64,000 nucleotides of DNA. Source: Poa pratensis (lineage: Eukaryota > Streptophyta > Magnoliopsida > Poales > Poaceae). Numbering within the stretch: position 1 is the stretch's first letter; every line of letters starts with the position of its first letter. Position numbers and translations under genes: made by a program. The DNA lies in assembly GCA_947311845.1 (NCBI GenBank), contig CAMZMU010000107.1, positions 15,939,929-16,003,928 of the forward strand, written 5' to 3'. The notes below the pieces were generated by a model. It was not told the origin of the DNA. It did not search any database and worked only from the letters and a program-made list of their open reading frames with translations. Positions 36,531 to 46,353 of this stretch are shown piece by piece.

Positions 36531-36842
36531 CTGCAGAGCTTGTCCTGGATTAGATGGAGGATCCGGCAAGTTCTAATTAGTGCAATATTCCAGCTGGTAC
36601 CTGACCTTTGTAACAACATAACATTAAGGAACTAGTAAGACATCGAGGATATACACATCCAAACTGTTAAAAATGAACACTCAGAAAAGAAAAAGATGGA
36701 CATGACACACATGCTAAAGCAAACAGCCGCACATAGCAGTGAACAAAATTCGTCGAAATTTCGGACGCAATTCTCGAAATTTAATTATGATCCTCGATGT
36801 GGGGCGAGAAAGGTTAATATTGGCAGAAAATTTCCGTTAATT

Positions 36843-37066
36843 TGTTGCGAGTATTCGAGAGCAAAACGAGCGAGACAAATGAATCAATCGAACTGCTTTA
36901 TTGATGGTTACATAATCCTTATATACATATGGAAGGGACGTGATGTCGGTTCCGAGAGGCGGTGCTCCAGGAAACAACCGCCCGACGGTTCCCACTCGTG
37001 GGATTACATGTGAGGGAAAGGGCGGGGATTATCTCCTAATTAATGTAATATTAATTATTCCTAACA
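36843..37066 (-). mobile_element. Copia 3' LTR (copy B)
   Basis: 224-bp LTR, ends TGTTGCGAG...CCTAACA, followed at 37067-37080 by the polypurine tract of the minus-strand element (CCCCCCTAATCACC on the plus strand). Confidence 0.88.
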
Positions 37067-38641
37067 CCCCCCTAATCACCGCTTGACTCCATAAGGATCC
37101 ATCATCTTCGATTAAATCTCCTCCAAAAACCTTGTGGGAAAAATGTGAGGAGTAGTGTAGGATATGCTGGTTCAAACCCTGTGGGAAAAGAAGGAGAAAT
37201 GATTCAACATATAATGATTATTGCCTCTGCTAACTCAATATGAATTATATCCATAGAATTTAGAGGGCAATAAATATATCGTGTATACTTCCCTAAAAAC
37301 CCCGGTGGGGAAAATAGAAAGTATGACATATAATCTTATGTTGATATTACCTCATTAAAAACCTTGATGAGAACCTGGAAAGTAAACTTATAAAGAGAAA
37401 AAGAGTGTAATATGATGCTAGGAATAGTTCAGGAAGATACACCCCCTGACTCTTGCAAATCCCGTAGTTGGTAGAGACTTTGTGAAAAGATCAACGAGAT
37501 TATGGCATGATTTGACTTGCAAGATGTTGATTTCCCCACTCTTGTGGAGTTCATGGGGGAAAACAACTTGTGGATAATATGCTTAGTGATATTTCTCTTG
37601 ATGTATCTTGTTTGCATCTGTGCAACACAAGCCGCATTATCTTCGTAGATAATGGTAGGTGACTCGATAGAACTAATTCCATATGGCTGTTGTATTGGGT
37701 TTATCATCTTGCAAAGCCACACACATTCGCCTGATGCCTCATATAATGCAATTATTTCAGAATGATTGGTGGATGTTGCAACCAGAGTCTTTTTTCGAAA
37801 ACTTCTATGATATGGCAGTTCCACCATGTAGAACACAAGGCCGGTTTATGATCTGGCATTATTGGGATCAGATAAATATCCAGCATCAGTGTATCCAATC
37901 ATACTGGAGTCCAGATTTCTCTGGAACTGAAAAAATAAGCCAAGATCCTTTGTGCCTTGGAGATATCGAAACACATTCTTGACTCCCGACCAATGGCGTT
38001 TGGTGGGAGTTGCGTTGTGTCTAGCAAGTAGATTCACTACAAATGCGAGGTCAGGTTTCGTACAATTTGCAAGATACATAAGCGCTCCAATGGCACTAAG
38101 ATATGGAACCTCGGGTCCCAAGATCTCTTCTCCATCATCCCTCGGCCTGAATGGATCTTTCTATACGTCTAGAGATCGAACCACCATGGGAGATTTAGAC
38201 GTGTAGGATTTGTCCATATTGAATTTCTCCAATATTTTCTAGATATAGGCAGCTTGGTGTACCATTATTCCTGAGGGAAGGTGCTCGATTTTAAGACCCA
38301 AGCAAAATTTGGTCTTAACCAAATCCTTCATCTCAAATTCCAACTTTAGATGATTGTGTGCTTCATCAATATCTTGTGCGTTGCCAATGATGTTGAGATC
38401 ATCGACATACACGGAAATGATGCAAAACCTGAACAACACTTCTTAATGAAGACACATGGGCAGTCATCACTGTTGGAGTAACCCTTGAGAAGAAGGAACT
38501 CACTAAGTCGGTTGTACCACATCCACCCCGACTGTTTCAAGTCATATAAAGACTTGTTCAGTTTTAGACAGTACATGTTGCATTTAGCGCTTGCATTCGG
38601 GACAGAGATTTCATCAAGAACCTTTGTGTAAATGTTCGAAT
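37067..38641 (-). pseudogene. Copia RNase H and RT (3' part of pol)
   Basis: Minus-strand Ty1/copia pol. RT: KLNKSLYDLKQSGWMWYNRL (38590-38500), the YVDDLNIIGNAQD palm motif at about 38410-38370, then KFCLGLKIEHLPSG and YLSAIGALMYLANCTKPD (38100-38030). RNase H: KTLVATSTNHSEIIALYEAS and YEDNAACVAQMQT (37790-37640), ending RDLQESG. Frames are less damaged than in copy A but still broken in several places. The CACTA at 38642 separates this part from the N-terminal half of RT. Confidence 0.88.
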
Positions 38642-38906
38642 CTACACTAGTACAGAACGACACATCGGATACCCCTCTATGGAAACGGCAGGTGTTAGGC
38701 GACGGCGAATCGCGCTTTCTGCGCGGCCGGTGCGTACAAACCTGACCAGGCCCGCCTACATTGGCAACAGACCCTTTCCAATTTCCGTCACCTATTATAT
38801 TGGCAACGGTTAATAAAATTGTCCGTTTCCAATATTTTCTGAAAATGTTGATACGTGGAGGCTAGCGAATGGGCAGATGGGGAGGTGGGCGGAGCAGACC
38901 CGCGAG

Positions 38907-38914
38907 TTATAAAT
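38907..38914 (+). promoter_or_regulatory. TATA box of captured B3 gene
   Basis: TTATAAAT, about 95 bp before the ATG at 39004, in a GC-rich context. It suggests the capture included the promoter. The same box is at about 19728 in copy A. Confidence 0.5.
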
Positions 38915-39003
38915 GGCGAGAGGTACCAGCAGCGGTCTCTTTGAAGCCCTAGTCCATCGCCTACAGTTATTCAAACTTCGCCAGATCCCCTCCGTCCAAA
39001 TCC

Positions 39004-39229
39004 ATGGCGAGAGGTACCAGCAGCGGTCGCGGCGTGGATGAGGGCGAGGCCGTGGTAGGGGGCGCAGCGGCAATGCCATGCCGTCGGTGTCGCCCTCACC
39101 GTCCTCTGAAGACATGTCCCCGGCGAGAGGTACCATCAGCGGTCGCGGCCGTGGACGAGGGCGCGGCCGTGGTAGGGGCGCAGCCGCAATGCCACGCCGT
39201 CGGTGTTGCCCTCACCGTCCTCTGAAGAC
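39004..39229 (+). repeat. Arg-Gly-coding minisatellite in captured gene
   Basis: Two units of about 117 bp, each starting GCGAGAGGTACCA(G/T)CAGCGG and ending CTCTGAAGACATGTCCCC. A partial unit precedes them at 38914. One frame of unit 2 reads SGRGRGRGRGRGRGAAA, an RG-rich stretch. Small indels put the units in different frames, so the run from the ATG at 39004 into the B3 domain is not continuous. Confidence 0.6.
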
Positions 39230-39667
39230 ATGTCCCCGGAGCTGCGCGGCTTCGAGTTCTTGGTTATCCTGTACAAGGGCATCGAGAGCCGCCTGAGGCT
39301 CCCGAGGGCGTTCGCAGAGAAGCTCCAAGGCATGGTGGCAGCTACCATGCATCTGAAGATGGAGGACTGCGAGAACGGCAGCTGGGCGGTGAAGACGGCC
39401 GTGAGTGCCGGGGGGAATTTGTACCTCGGCCAGGGATGGAAGTCATTCGCCCAAGCGTACAAGCTTGAGCAGGGGCACTTTTTGTGCTTCGAGTTCGACG
39501 GCGACAACGGGTTCTTCATCAAGATCTTCGACGGTACCTTATGCCGGAGGGACGCACTCGTGTACAGCGACGACGAGCCCGAGTCTTCATTAGCAGCTGC
39601 TAGTAGTAGCATATATGTAATCGTTTACTTCATTATCAAGTCCGTATGTAGTAGCATTAGCTGCTAA
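39230..39667 (+). CDS. B3 DNA-binding domain protein (REM-like), captured in CACTA
   Basis: 145 residues from the ATG at 39230 (MSPELRGFEFLVILYKG) to the stop at 39667. Residues 7-100 fit a plant B3 domain: FEFLVILYKG start, LRLPRAFAEKL, a central GSWAVKTAV strand, GQGWKSFAQAYKLEQGHFLC and FEFDGDNGFFIKIFD. The order and spacing resemble the REM branch. B3 domains bind DNA in the nucleus. The upstream Arg-Gly part is out of frame, so either translation starts at 39230 or the gene is a pseudogene. Strand and TATA box agree. Confidence 0.65.
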   Translation: MSPELRGFEFLVILYKGIESRLRLPRAFAEKLQGMVAATMHLKMEDCENGSWAVKTAVSAGGNLYLGQGWKSFAQAYKLEQGHFLCFEFDGDNGFFIKIFDGTLCRRDALVYSDDEPESSLAAASSSIYVIVYFIIKSVCSSISC

Positions 39668-39790
39668 GTGGTCTCTGCGTTCATATGTAATCTAGAGTAC
39701 CTGTTAGTAAGTTGGGTAGTAAGTTTACTCTCTCGCTGGTGTAAAATCAATGGAAAAGGTTATATAAAATGTCTGTTGCCAATGTGGTGC

Positions 39791-39800
39791 TTATATATAC
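39791..39800 (+). promoter_or_regulatory. TATA box before second captured ORF
   Basis: TTATATATAC about 100 bp before an ATG at 39893, followed by a CT-rich leader (CACTCTCTCACTATCTCTCT). It has the form of a plant core promoter. Confidence 0.5.
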
Positions 39801-39892
39801 TGCCGGCTCGTTCTCATTATCACTCTCTCACTATCTCTCTTCCAACCCTAGCCGCCGCACACTGTGGCTTTCAACTCTCCTCACTCTCTCTA

Positions 39893-40416
39893 ATGGCTTC
39901 CTCTGTCGGCGCTTCTAGATCCGGCCATCGCGGCCGCGGCTCTAGCCGCCGGGCAGCACCGTTCTAGCGGCAGCCCTTCGTGAGGGGAAGGTCGATCTAG
40001 AGGCGGCCATGCGTCCGCTAATGATGCGGCAGCGCCACCATCTTACGCCCTCCTCCTCCGGTGATGCCCGGCTTCTTCTGAGCCAGGCCGATGTGGAGAA
40101 GGTCATTTATGAGGTGGTGGTGCAGCACCTCCGGTGGATCTACCAGCAGAAACCCATCTGGAGGAGGAAGTGGCCGATCTGGAGGTGGTGGAGGATCTGT
40201 AGGTGGTGTCTGATCTGGAGAAGGAGGAGGAGGTGGATGTCGACGAAGGAGAAGGAGGAGGAGGTGATTGCGTCGCAGCGCGCTGGTAGCATCTCAGCGC
40301 ATCTGGCAGAGGCCTGCACCTCCTCGATCTCCCGCCGGGTGAAAGGTATAAATCTTTCTGTGACCGGCTGTGATGCTGATGAACTAGGTTCTACGTATGA
40401 GCATTTCATCACATAA
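39893..40416 (+). pseudogene. unidentified broken ORF inside CACTA
   Basis: Begins MASSVGASRSGHRGRGSSRR at 39893 and stops at 39967. An overlapping reading resumes at about 40009 (MRPLMMRQRHH, SQADVEKVIYEVVVQHLRW) and runs to 40416. 40150-40270 is a GGAGGAGG-type run coding Glu/Asp-rich peptides in one frame. I do not recognise a family. The promoter-like start argues for a captured gene, now frameshifted. Confidence 0.4.
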
Positions 40417-40519
40417 ACAAATTCCTAGTGCAAATTCACACATACATGTTCTGATAATTACAAACACTTATTGTTAAAGCACCAACTGTACAAACTAGTT
40501 AAACACCCACATCCAAAGG

Positions 40520-41189
40520 CTATTGCAATTCACCTAGGGCATTCTTGCACCTAGGGCAGAGCATTTCCTGCCATGTTGGACGTAGCCTGTCCTTCAAGGT
40601 TAGGATCTTGCGATACAACTCGTAGGTCACGTACCCATCTATTGCTGCGTAGTCGAGGTTAACTTTGTGCAGCGGCATCCGCTCCCAAAAACCGTGCTGG
40701 TTGGATGGGAACTCCTTCTTTGTTGGCGTATAATTTGTCGATGAGGTCTGCCGCTAGATCACCCATTCCGTCCCTCTCGTCTCCACCCTTGATTTTGTAT
40801 ACGAGTTGGATGTCCACGTAGTACTCCGGTGGAATGTGGAAGCCGGCAGAAGAAAGCACCTTGCTGTCGTTGGTGATGTCCACGCTTGCGAAGGTGATAT
40901 TCTTGCGTTCAAAGAATTTGCCCAACTCTGGACAATTCTTCTTGGACTTGCACCAGTGGAACACGAGGACATGCTGGCGCATGGCGAGTTGCAGGACAGC
41001 CATGCGCCGACGATCACGGGTGTACTCGATGTCAAGGCCGATGAACCGATGCTTCTCGTCTGCTAGCCATTTCTCGTACTTGTTGAGGATCTGCTCCACG
41101 GTATGCTCCTCGTTCGTGTACACCACCTCCAGAACGGTGCCGTGGGTATGGACGGTAGTTGTCTCTGTTATTCTGTTGCGGTCGTCCAT
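40520..41189 (-). pseudogene. WRN/RNase D-type 3'-5' exonuclease domain, frameshifted, captured in CACTA
   Basis: Starts at the ATG at 41189 (MDDRNRITETTTVHTH). Residues 45-60 hold FIGLDIEYT, the Asp-x-Glu of motif I of DEDDy exonucleases; later come FASVDITNDSKVL (motif II region) and YYVDIQ. The frame shifts at about 40716, after DKLYANK. In the next frame the protein continues with DYAAIDGYVTYELYRK, the Tyr...Asp motif III, then a CPRC, and stops at 40520. Full length would be about 220 residues, usual for small plant WRN-exo-like proteins. Family members trim 3' ends of nucleic acid. The single shift suggests recent loss or a consensus error. Confidence 0.75.
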
Positions 41190-42052
41190 GGCGGGTGGGG
41201 GATTGGGGTGGAACGAGGAAGAAGAGAAGGAAGGAATGCGAACTGTCTGCCACCAAACAGAGCAGTTCCTGGATATTTGCCGTTGATCTTAGCAGTTTCT
41301 CGAAAATGGCAACCGAACAAAGCAGTTGCTGGAAAATAGCCACCGATTTTTTTAATATCCAGATGTATTTTGTACATTTCGCTAATAGTTTTTTTCTTTC
41401 ACACAGGAGTTTATTTCGGCAACCTGCATAAAAGTACCAATCTATCATTCCGAGAACCAGAAAACTTAAGGCAAGGAAATTTCGTGGATACTGGTCTTGG
41501 AGTGGGTACTGCGACGACCGAGAGCTCATAGAAGGTGAGCTCCAAGTCAAAGATGGAAGGCTAGCTTAATTAAGCCAGCCTTCCATCTTGTTAGGTTAGT
41601 TGCTTATAGGTTTAGAGTTCATGATTGTAGTCAAAGTGTAATAGGTGATATTACATTATGCCAATGTGTGATGGATATGATTGTAGTCAAATTGTAAAAA
41701 ACAGTGATATTATTGTATACCAATGTAATGATGGCATTTGTTCTATGTTATGAATTGAATAACGTTTTATTGCATTGTGCAATCAGCCTTTCATGTATTA
41801 TGGCATATAACCGAAATATGAGAAAAGCTCAGTGCAAACGGGTAGATGGAAAACTCCGTATCTGATGTAGGAAAACTAAAGCAACGGAGGTCTGCGCCAA
41901 CCGTTGCCAAATGGAGACCTCATCGGAAACGGTTTTTTGCCTCCGTTACCGATGAAGGCCTTCACATCAGTGACAGAGGCGGGGACACGGACCCTTTCTC
42001 CGTTGACGAAGGGGTTTTTGGCCCGTTTCCGATGTGTCGTTCTGTACTAGTG

Positions 42053-45000
42053 CTAGTGACCCGTAAAGATATGCAGTCACGACGTCCATCAACTGCATAG
42101 ATTGTGTTAGCACCCGTTTTTGGCAGGCTAGCTAAAGACCTGAAGATCTGCCCGGGAAGAGTCGGCGACCCGAAAACATGACCCGGAAGAAGATGACCCA
42201 GAAATCTATCAAGTCCGGCTTATTTGGAGAATTCGCCCGCGCTGGGTTATAGGTCTCGTCGAGATGAACAAGCTTGATATTTGGCTCATCTCCATCCGAG
42301 TTAGTATGCAAATTCTACGGCCACGACAAACAGGACAAACAGGACAGGAAGATGCTGCGAATTCGGATAGAGACCCATCAAAACTAGATGATCCAGCAAG
42401 ACCCAGTAACCTGGAGAAGACCCATGAACCGGCGAAACGCTAGGTAACCCGGCAAGACTCGGAAATGCTAGGTAACCCGGCAATTCAGAGACCTAATAAG
42501 TCTGAGACCCAGCAAAATATGAGACCCGGCAACGTCTGAGACCCGACAACGTCTGAGACCCGGATTTATGGAGAGTGGCAGATCAGGAGAGACTGGACAG
42601 CAAACCAGATTCGGGACATACGAGTAGCCCGGAGACCCGGAAAATCAAGTCAATTCAGGCGTGAAGAGAAGGCAAGTTCGAGGTCAACGCAGAAGGACAA
42701 AAGGCGACTTTCGAAAGGAGTCGGAGAAGGACACTTGGGTCCGGGTTCAAAGTGAAACCGACCTAGACTTGCCTAGTTTAGAGATAGAATTCGACTTAGA
42801 CTATAAACTGTAATCCTTGTAGAAGTCCAATGCTTGTACGGGAAGTTCAGCCGTCAATATGTGTGAGAGGTGATGGCCGATTGAAATTAAGCAAACAATC
42901 GACATACATCAATACAACCCTACTTTTTATCCTCAAACCCTTGTTCCTGCTTCCGTTGTTCGGCGACTTCGCTTAGATTTCACCGGATATCGACAACCGA
43001 GACCTCGGAGCGGCCAAGCCCGGCCGGGTCTCACCCAATCGTCGCCGGCTTCCTCTGACGGGGCTTGTCCCGAGGGACTGGGGCGTCTGGGTCTCAAAAG
43101 TGCCGGCTTACTGTCTTGCGTATCGCGCTGGAAGCCGACCTCCCACAGGGCGAGTTGCGGAGTATCTCCCCGGTGCCACGGGTACACGAGGATGTGTTCG
43201 TGTGACGCGTTTCGCGCACAACAGATAGACGATTTTGCACTGCCAAAGATATAAGATATCGGAAAGTGATACCACTCATAACCAGAGAATATGTCTCATT
43301 GAAATCAATGTCGGGTCTCTGCATGAAACCCTCTGCCACGAGCCTTGGTTTGTATCTCACCACCTCATTGTTCTCATTCCGTTTCCGGAGGAAAACCCAT
43401 TCAAATCCCACAGGGAAAACATTGGGAGGTGTAGGTATTGCTTATGTGAATACCTTCCTTTTATTAAGCGAAGCTATTTCCGCTTGTATTGCGTCCTTTC
43501 ATTGAGGCCAGTCGGAGCTTTTTTCACACTCAACGATAGTCCTTGGATCATTATCATTAAGAAGGGTATTTGCAATTGTAGCAGAAAAATAAGTGTCGAC
43601 AATGGTAGACTTACGGTTGAATGATTCTCCAGAATCGATATAGTTGGTGGATATCTCCTGCACCCTTGATGACTCTTCGTGATTTCCCAATACGCATGAG
43701 TTTAGGTGTTTCAATGTCCCCGCTAGTGTGTGCAAGCTGGAGCTGGGTTGTGGAGTTTGCCCTTCCACTAGGTGTATATTACCCATAAGGAGTTTGTCAA
43801 CGTTGAGCTGACTTGCATTTACTGATTTTGAGGATTTTCTCCTCACTCTCCTTTGCTGCTTACGAGAAGCAAGATCCGGGTCAGAGGCCGTACTACTCCC
43901 CATCTTTTGGGGAACGGGTAGTTGAGTGGTTTTAGTTTGTACCTCCACTCTTTCGGGTGCATTTCTGGCCGGATTCAAGGATTTTGTAACACCTTTTAGA
44001 TCAGTAAATGAATCTGACAGATTATTTGCAAGATGTTGCAAATTTATGATTTTCCCAACTTGGAGTTCAGTTTCTTGGGTACATGGATCGGAGGTTGAAA
44101 TGGCTAGAGCATTCCAATCAATTTCCATGCATTCTTTCTGGTACTTGAAATCTCCCCTGATACAATCAGCGAGACGGGCTATGAATAGATCCCCAGTAAG
44201 GGGTTCCAGGTACATGATAATCGACGGCGATTTGTACCCCACATAGATCCCCAGTTTTCTGTGTGGGCCCATGGATGTCCGCTGAGATGGTGAGATCGGG
44301 ATGTATGTAGCACATCCGAACTGCAGAGGGGAGGTACTGTGATATGCAGTAGGTCGCAATTATTAAGTCGGCAGCGTGTACAACTGCATGACCCCAACAC
44401 AAGGTTGGCAAGCTGCAATTCATCAACAAAGGTCTTGCAATGAGTTTGATCCTCTTAATTAGTGATCCAGCCAAACCATTTTGAGTGTGGATGTATGGAA
44501 CAAAGTGCTGAACTTCAATCCCGAGGGCCATGCAATAGTCATTGAAACCATGTGAGGAGAATTCTGCAGCATTGTCCATGCGAATTGATTTAATTTGACT
44601 TTCTGGATAATGGGCATGTAACTTAATTACTTCCCGCATTATCTTGGCAAATGCATGGTTCGGTGTGGAAAGAAGGCACACATGTGACCACCATGTAGAT
44701 GCGTCAATAAGAACCATGAAATACCTAAACGATCCAAACAATGGTTGGATGGAACCACAAATGTCTCCTTGAATTCATTCGAGAAATTGATGTGGTTCAG
44801 CTTGTATCTTGAGGTGCGAAGGCCTCAGAATTAGCTTTCCGTGGCACATGATGTGCACACGAAGTCTGATGACTGAGGAAATTATGACTCAAGAAAATTG
44901 TGACCAATGGAATTGCTAGTAATCTTCCTCATCATCCCGATACCAGGATGGCCTAGGCGATCATGCCAGGTTTGGAATGCGTTAACATTCTGGAAAATTA

Positions 45001-45420
45001 CTTTGTAAGCAACATGTTCTACTGGCTTAATGTACGATGTACGTAAAGTACAGTCCGGACGATAGAGAATGAATCTTTCAAGTACTTGCTTGGCAAATCC
45101 GTAATCTTTTGTGAAGAGTAAATACTCCTCTTTGTTGTCTTCATGGGTTTCAATGTGAAAGCCATTCTTACGGGTATCTCGATAACTGATTAAGGTACGT
45201 GAAGAATTAGGATACAATAATGCATCCTCATTGTCACTTGTCTACCACCTGGAAGGGTAAATGTGGCACATCCAGTACCAACAATTACCGTATCGCGTCT
45301 AGCGATAGTCAAAATATTACCATTCATCTTTTTCAGAGTCTAGAAATATTTCAACTCCCTCGTATGGAGTTTGTGGTAGCACTGTCAACAATGCATAATT
45401 CCTCTTCCATCGGATTGTCC
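42053..45420 (-). pseudogene. Copia pol, N-terminal part (pre-integrase, integrase, start of RT)
   Basis: Minus-strand order. GAG-pre-integrase at 45217-44890 with TWHDRLGHPGIGMMRKI. Integrase core at 44741-44430: LIDASTWW, RMDNAAEFSSHG and HTQNGLAGSLIKRIK, where the catalytic Glu expected after LA is Gly (codon at 44466-44468). Integrase C-terminal and linker region at 44359-43499. Start of RT at 43411-43224 with GFEWVFLRKRNE and PRLVAEGFMQRPDIDF. RT is then split by the solo LTR at 42105-43223 and continues at 42104-42053. Gag is missing: only a stub lies between the pre-integrase domain and the leader at 45430-45487. Confidence 0.85.
42105..43223. mobile_element. solo LTR inserted in Copia RT
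   Basis: 1119 bp with LTR-like ends TGTTAGCACCC and GCGCACAACA. The Copia RT reading on the two sides joins cleanly except for a short GAT-containing duplication (left ...GCATAGAT, right AGATAGACG). Inside are repeats of AGACCCGGCAACGTCTG and no ORF of an internal domain. A solo LTR left by LTR-LTR recombination fits. The exact 5-bp duplication is blurred. Confidence 0.7.
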
Positions 45421-45475
45421 CCGTAGAGAATTTTGCATGTTCTTGTTCTTCTCGTCGGAATCGCTCTAGCGAGCA

Positions 45476-45487
45476 GTGCTGATAACG
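45476..45487 (-). other. Copia primer-binding site
   Basis: On the minus strand CGTTATCAGCAC follows directly after the LTR end ...CTCGCAACA, where the tRNA primer-binding site of an LTR element is expected. It fixes the element orientation as minus. Confidence 0.6.
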
Positions 45488-45569
45488 TGTTGCGAGTATT
45501 CGAGTACAAAACGAGCGGGAGACAAATGAATCAATCGAACCGCTTTATTGATGGTTACAGAATCCTTAT
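45488..45569 (-). mobile_element. Copia 5' LTR, truncated
   Basis: 82 bp matching the start of the 3' LTR at 36843 (TGTTGCGAGTATTCGAG...GGTTACAGAATCCTTAT), then lost. The next 23 bp (GAATCAATCAAACCGCTTTA...) repeat a part of the LTR, a small duplication at the breakpoint. Confidence 0.75.
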
Positions 45570-45592
45570 GAATCAATCAAACCGCTTTATTG

Positions 45593-46339
45593 AACAAGTG
45601 ACATAGATAGAACCATTCCAGGAGTTTGGCGCACGCATGCCTGGATGTGTTATTTATGTGTGGAGTGGAAGATGGATTTTGTCAGCTCTATCTCTGTAAA
45701 ATATTTTTCTCAAACACTGCCTGTTTATGAGATGGGCACGATGAAGATCCAGATTTTTAAATTAAAACTACAATATTCCAGGAGGAGAGAGATTTGATCA
45801 TTAGTTAGATGTCCATGTCCTGACCCATGTAGTGATGTAGAGTGATCAAGCAGCATTCTGTTCATACTAGATCGTACCGACGCATAATCAGACAGGAGCA
45901 CCGGCCGTGGTAGTGGCGGCTGTTGGGTAAGTGAGAGGGCCATACCACCACTGTCGGGCGGGGAAACTCCAAAAACAGCTATCTCCATGAACTAATCGCC
46001 GGCCTCCTGCGTACGAGCCATACCACCACTGTCGAGACCGCTCCGTGCGAAGGAGAGGACATATGAGACCGAGTGTGACCGGGTGATTGGGATTGTATGG
46101 GCCGTGCCACGTCGCCCAGACAGTTGGAATCTTGCTGCCTGGATCCCTAGGCCATGCCCCCATCAATCTCTTTTTCGCTGATGTCACCGAAGCCACGCGG
46201 GCTAACTGGGCCCGGCCCGTGTATGTGGACGAGAACCACCTACCCACTGCCTAGGGATATTGACCACGTACCCTTTGCAAGCACGGAGGATTCTTTGATA
46301 CTACTCTCTTCTTTGTCTATCGATTCTTTACTCCACATC
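45593..46339. other. intergenic, no recognisable gene
   Basis: Mixed sequence. CCATACCACCACTGTCG occurs twice (near 45942 and 46018), suggesting a small local duplication. Open frames on both strands have no motif I recognise. Confidence 0.4.
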
Positions 46340-46353
46340 AAGAGCATGCGTTT

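Larger units (their letters stand above)
21858..39157 (+). repeat. 17.3 kb duplicated segment, copy B
   Basis: Begins right after the gap at the sequence found at 2631 and follows copy A until the Arg-Gly repeat of the CACTA at about 39157, where copy A is interrupted and copy B continues into the rest of the CACTA. Differences from copy A are single-base indels, a few substitutions, and larger ones such as a lost 33-bp stretch near 38840 and two short indels in the retroposon near 31985-32070. Confidence 0.95.
38645..42052. mobile_element. gene-carrying CACTA element (Pack-CACTA type), complete
   Basis: 3408 bp with matching inverted ends: left CACTAGTACAGAACGACACA, right TGTGTCGTTCTGTACTAGTG, continuing a few bases inward (TCGGA/TCCGA). 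It is flanked by the 3-bp TSD CTA at 38642-38644 and 42053-42055, the CACTA standard. The host sequence is Copia RT, whose frame resumes on the far side. Subterminal CGGACCC and CCGTTTCC words recur near both ends. No transposase is visible. The interior holds a B3-domain ORF, a second broken gene and a 3'-5' exonuclease pseudogene (separate entries). Confidence 0.92.
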
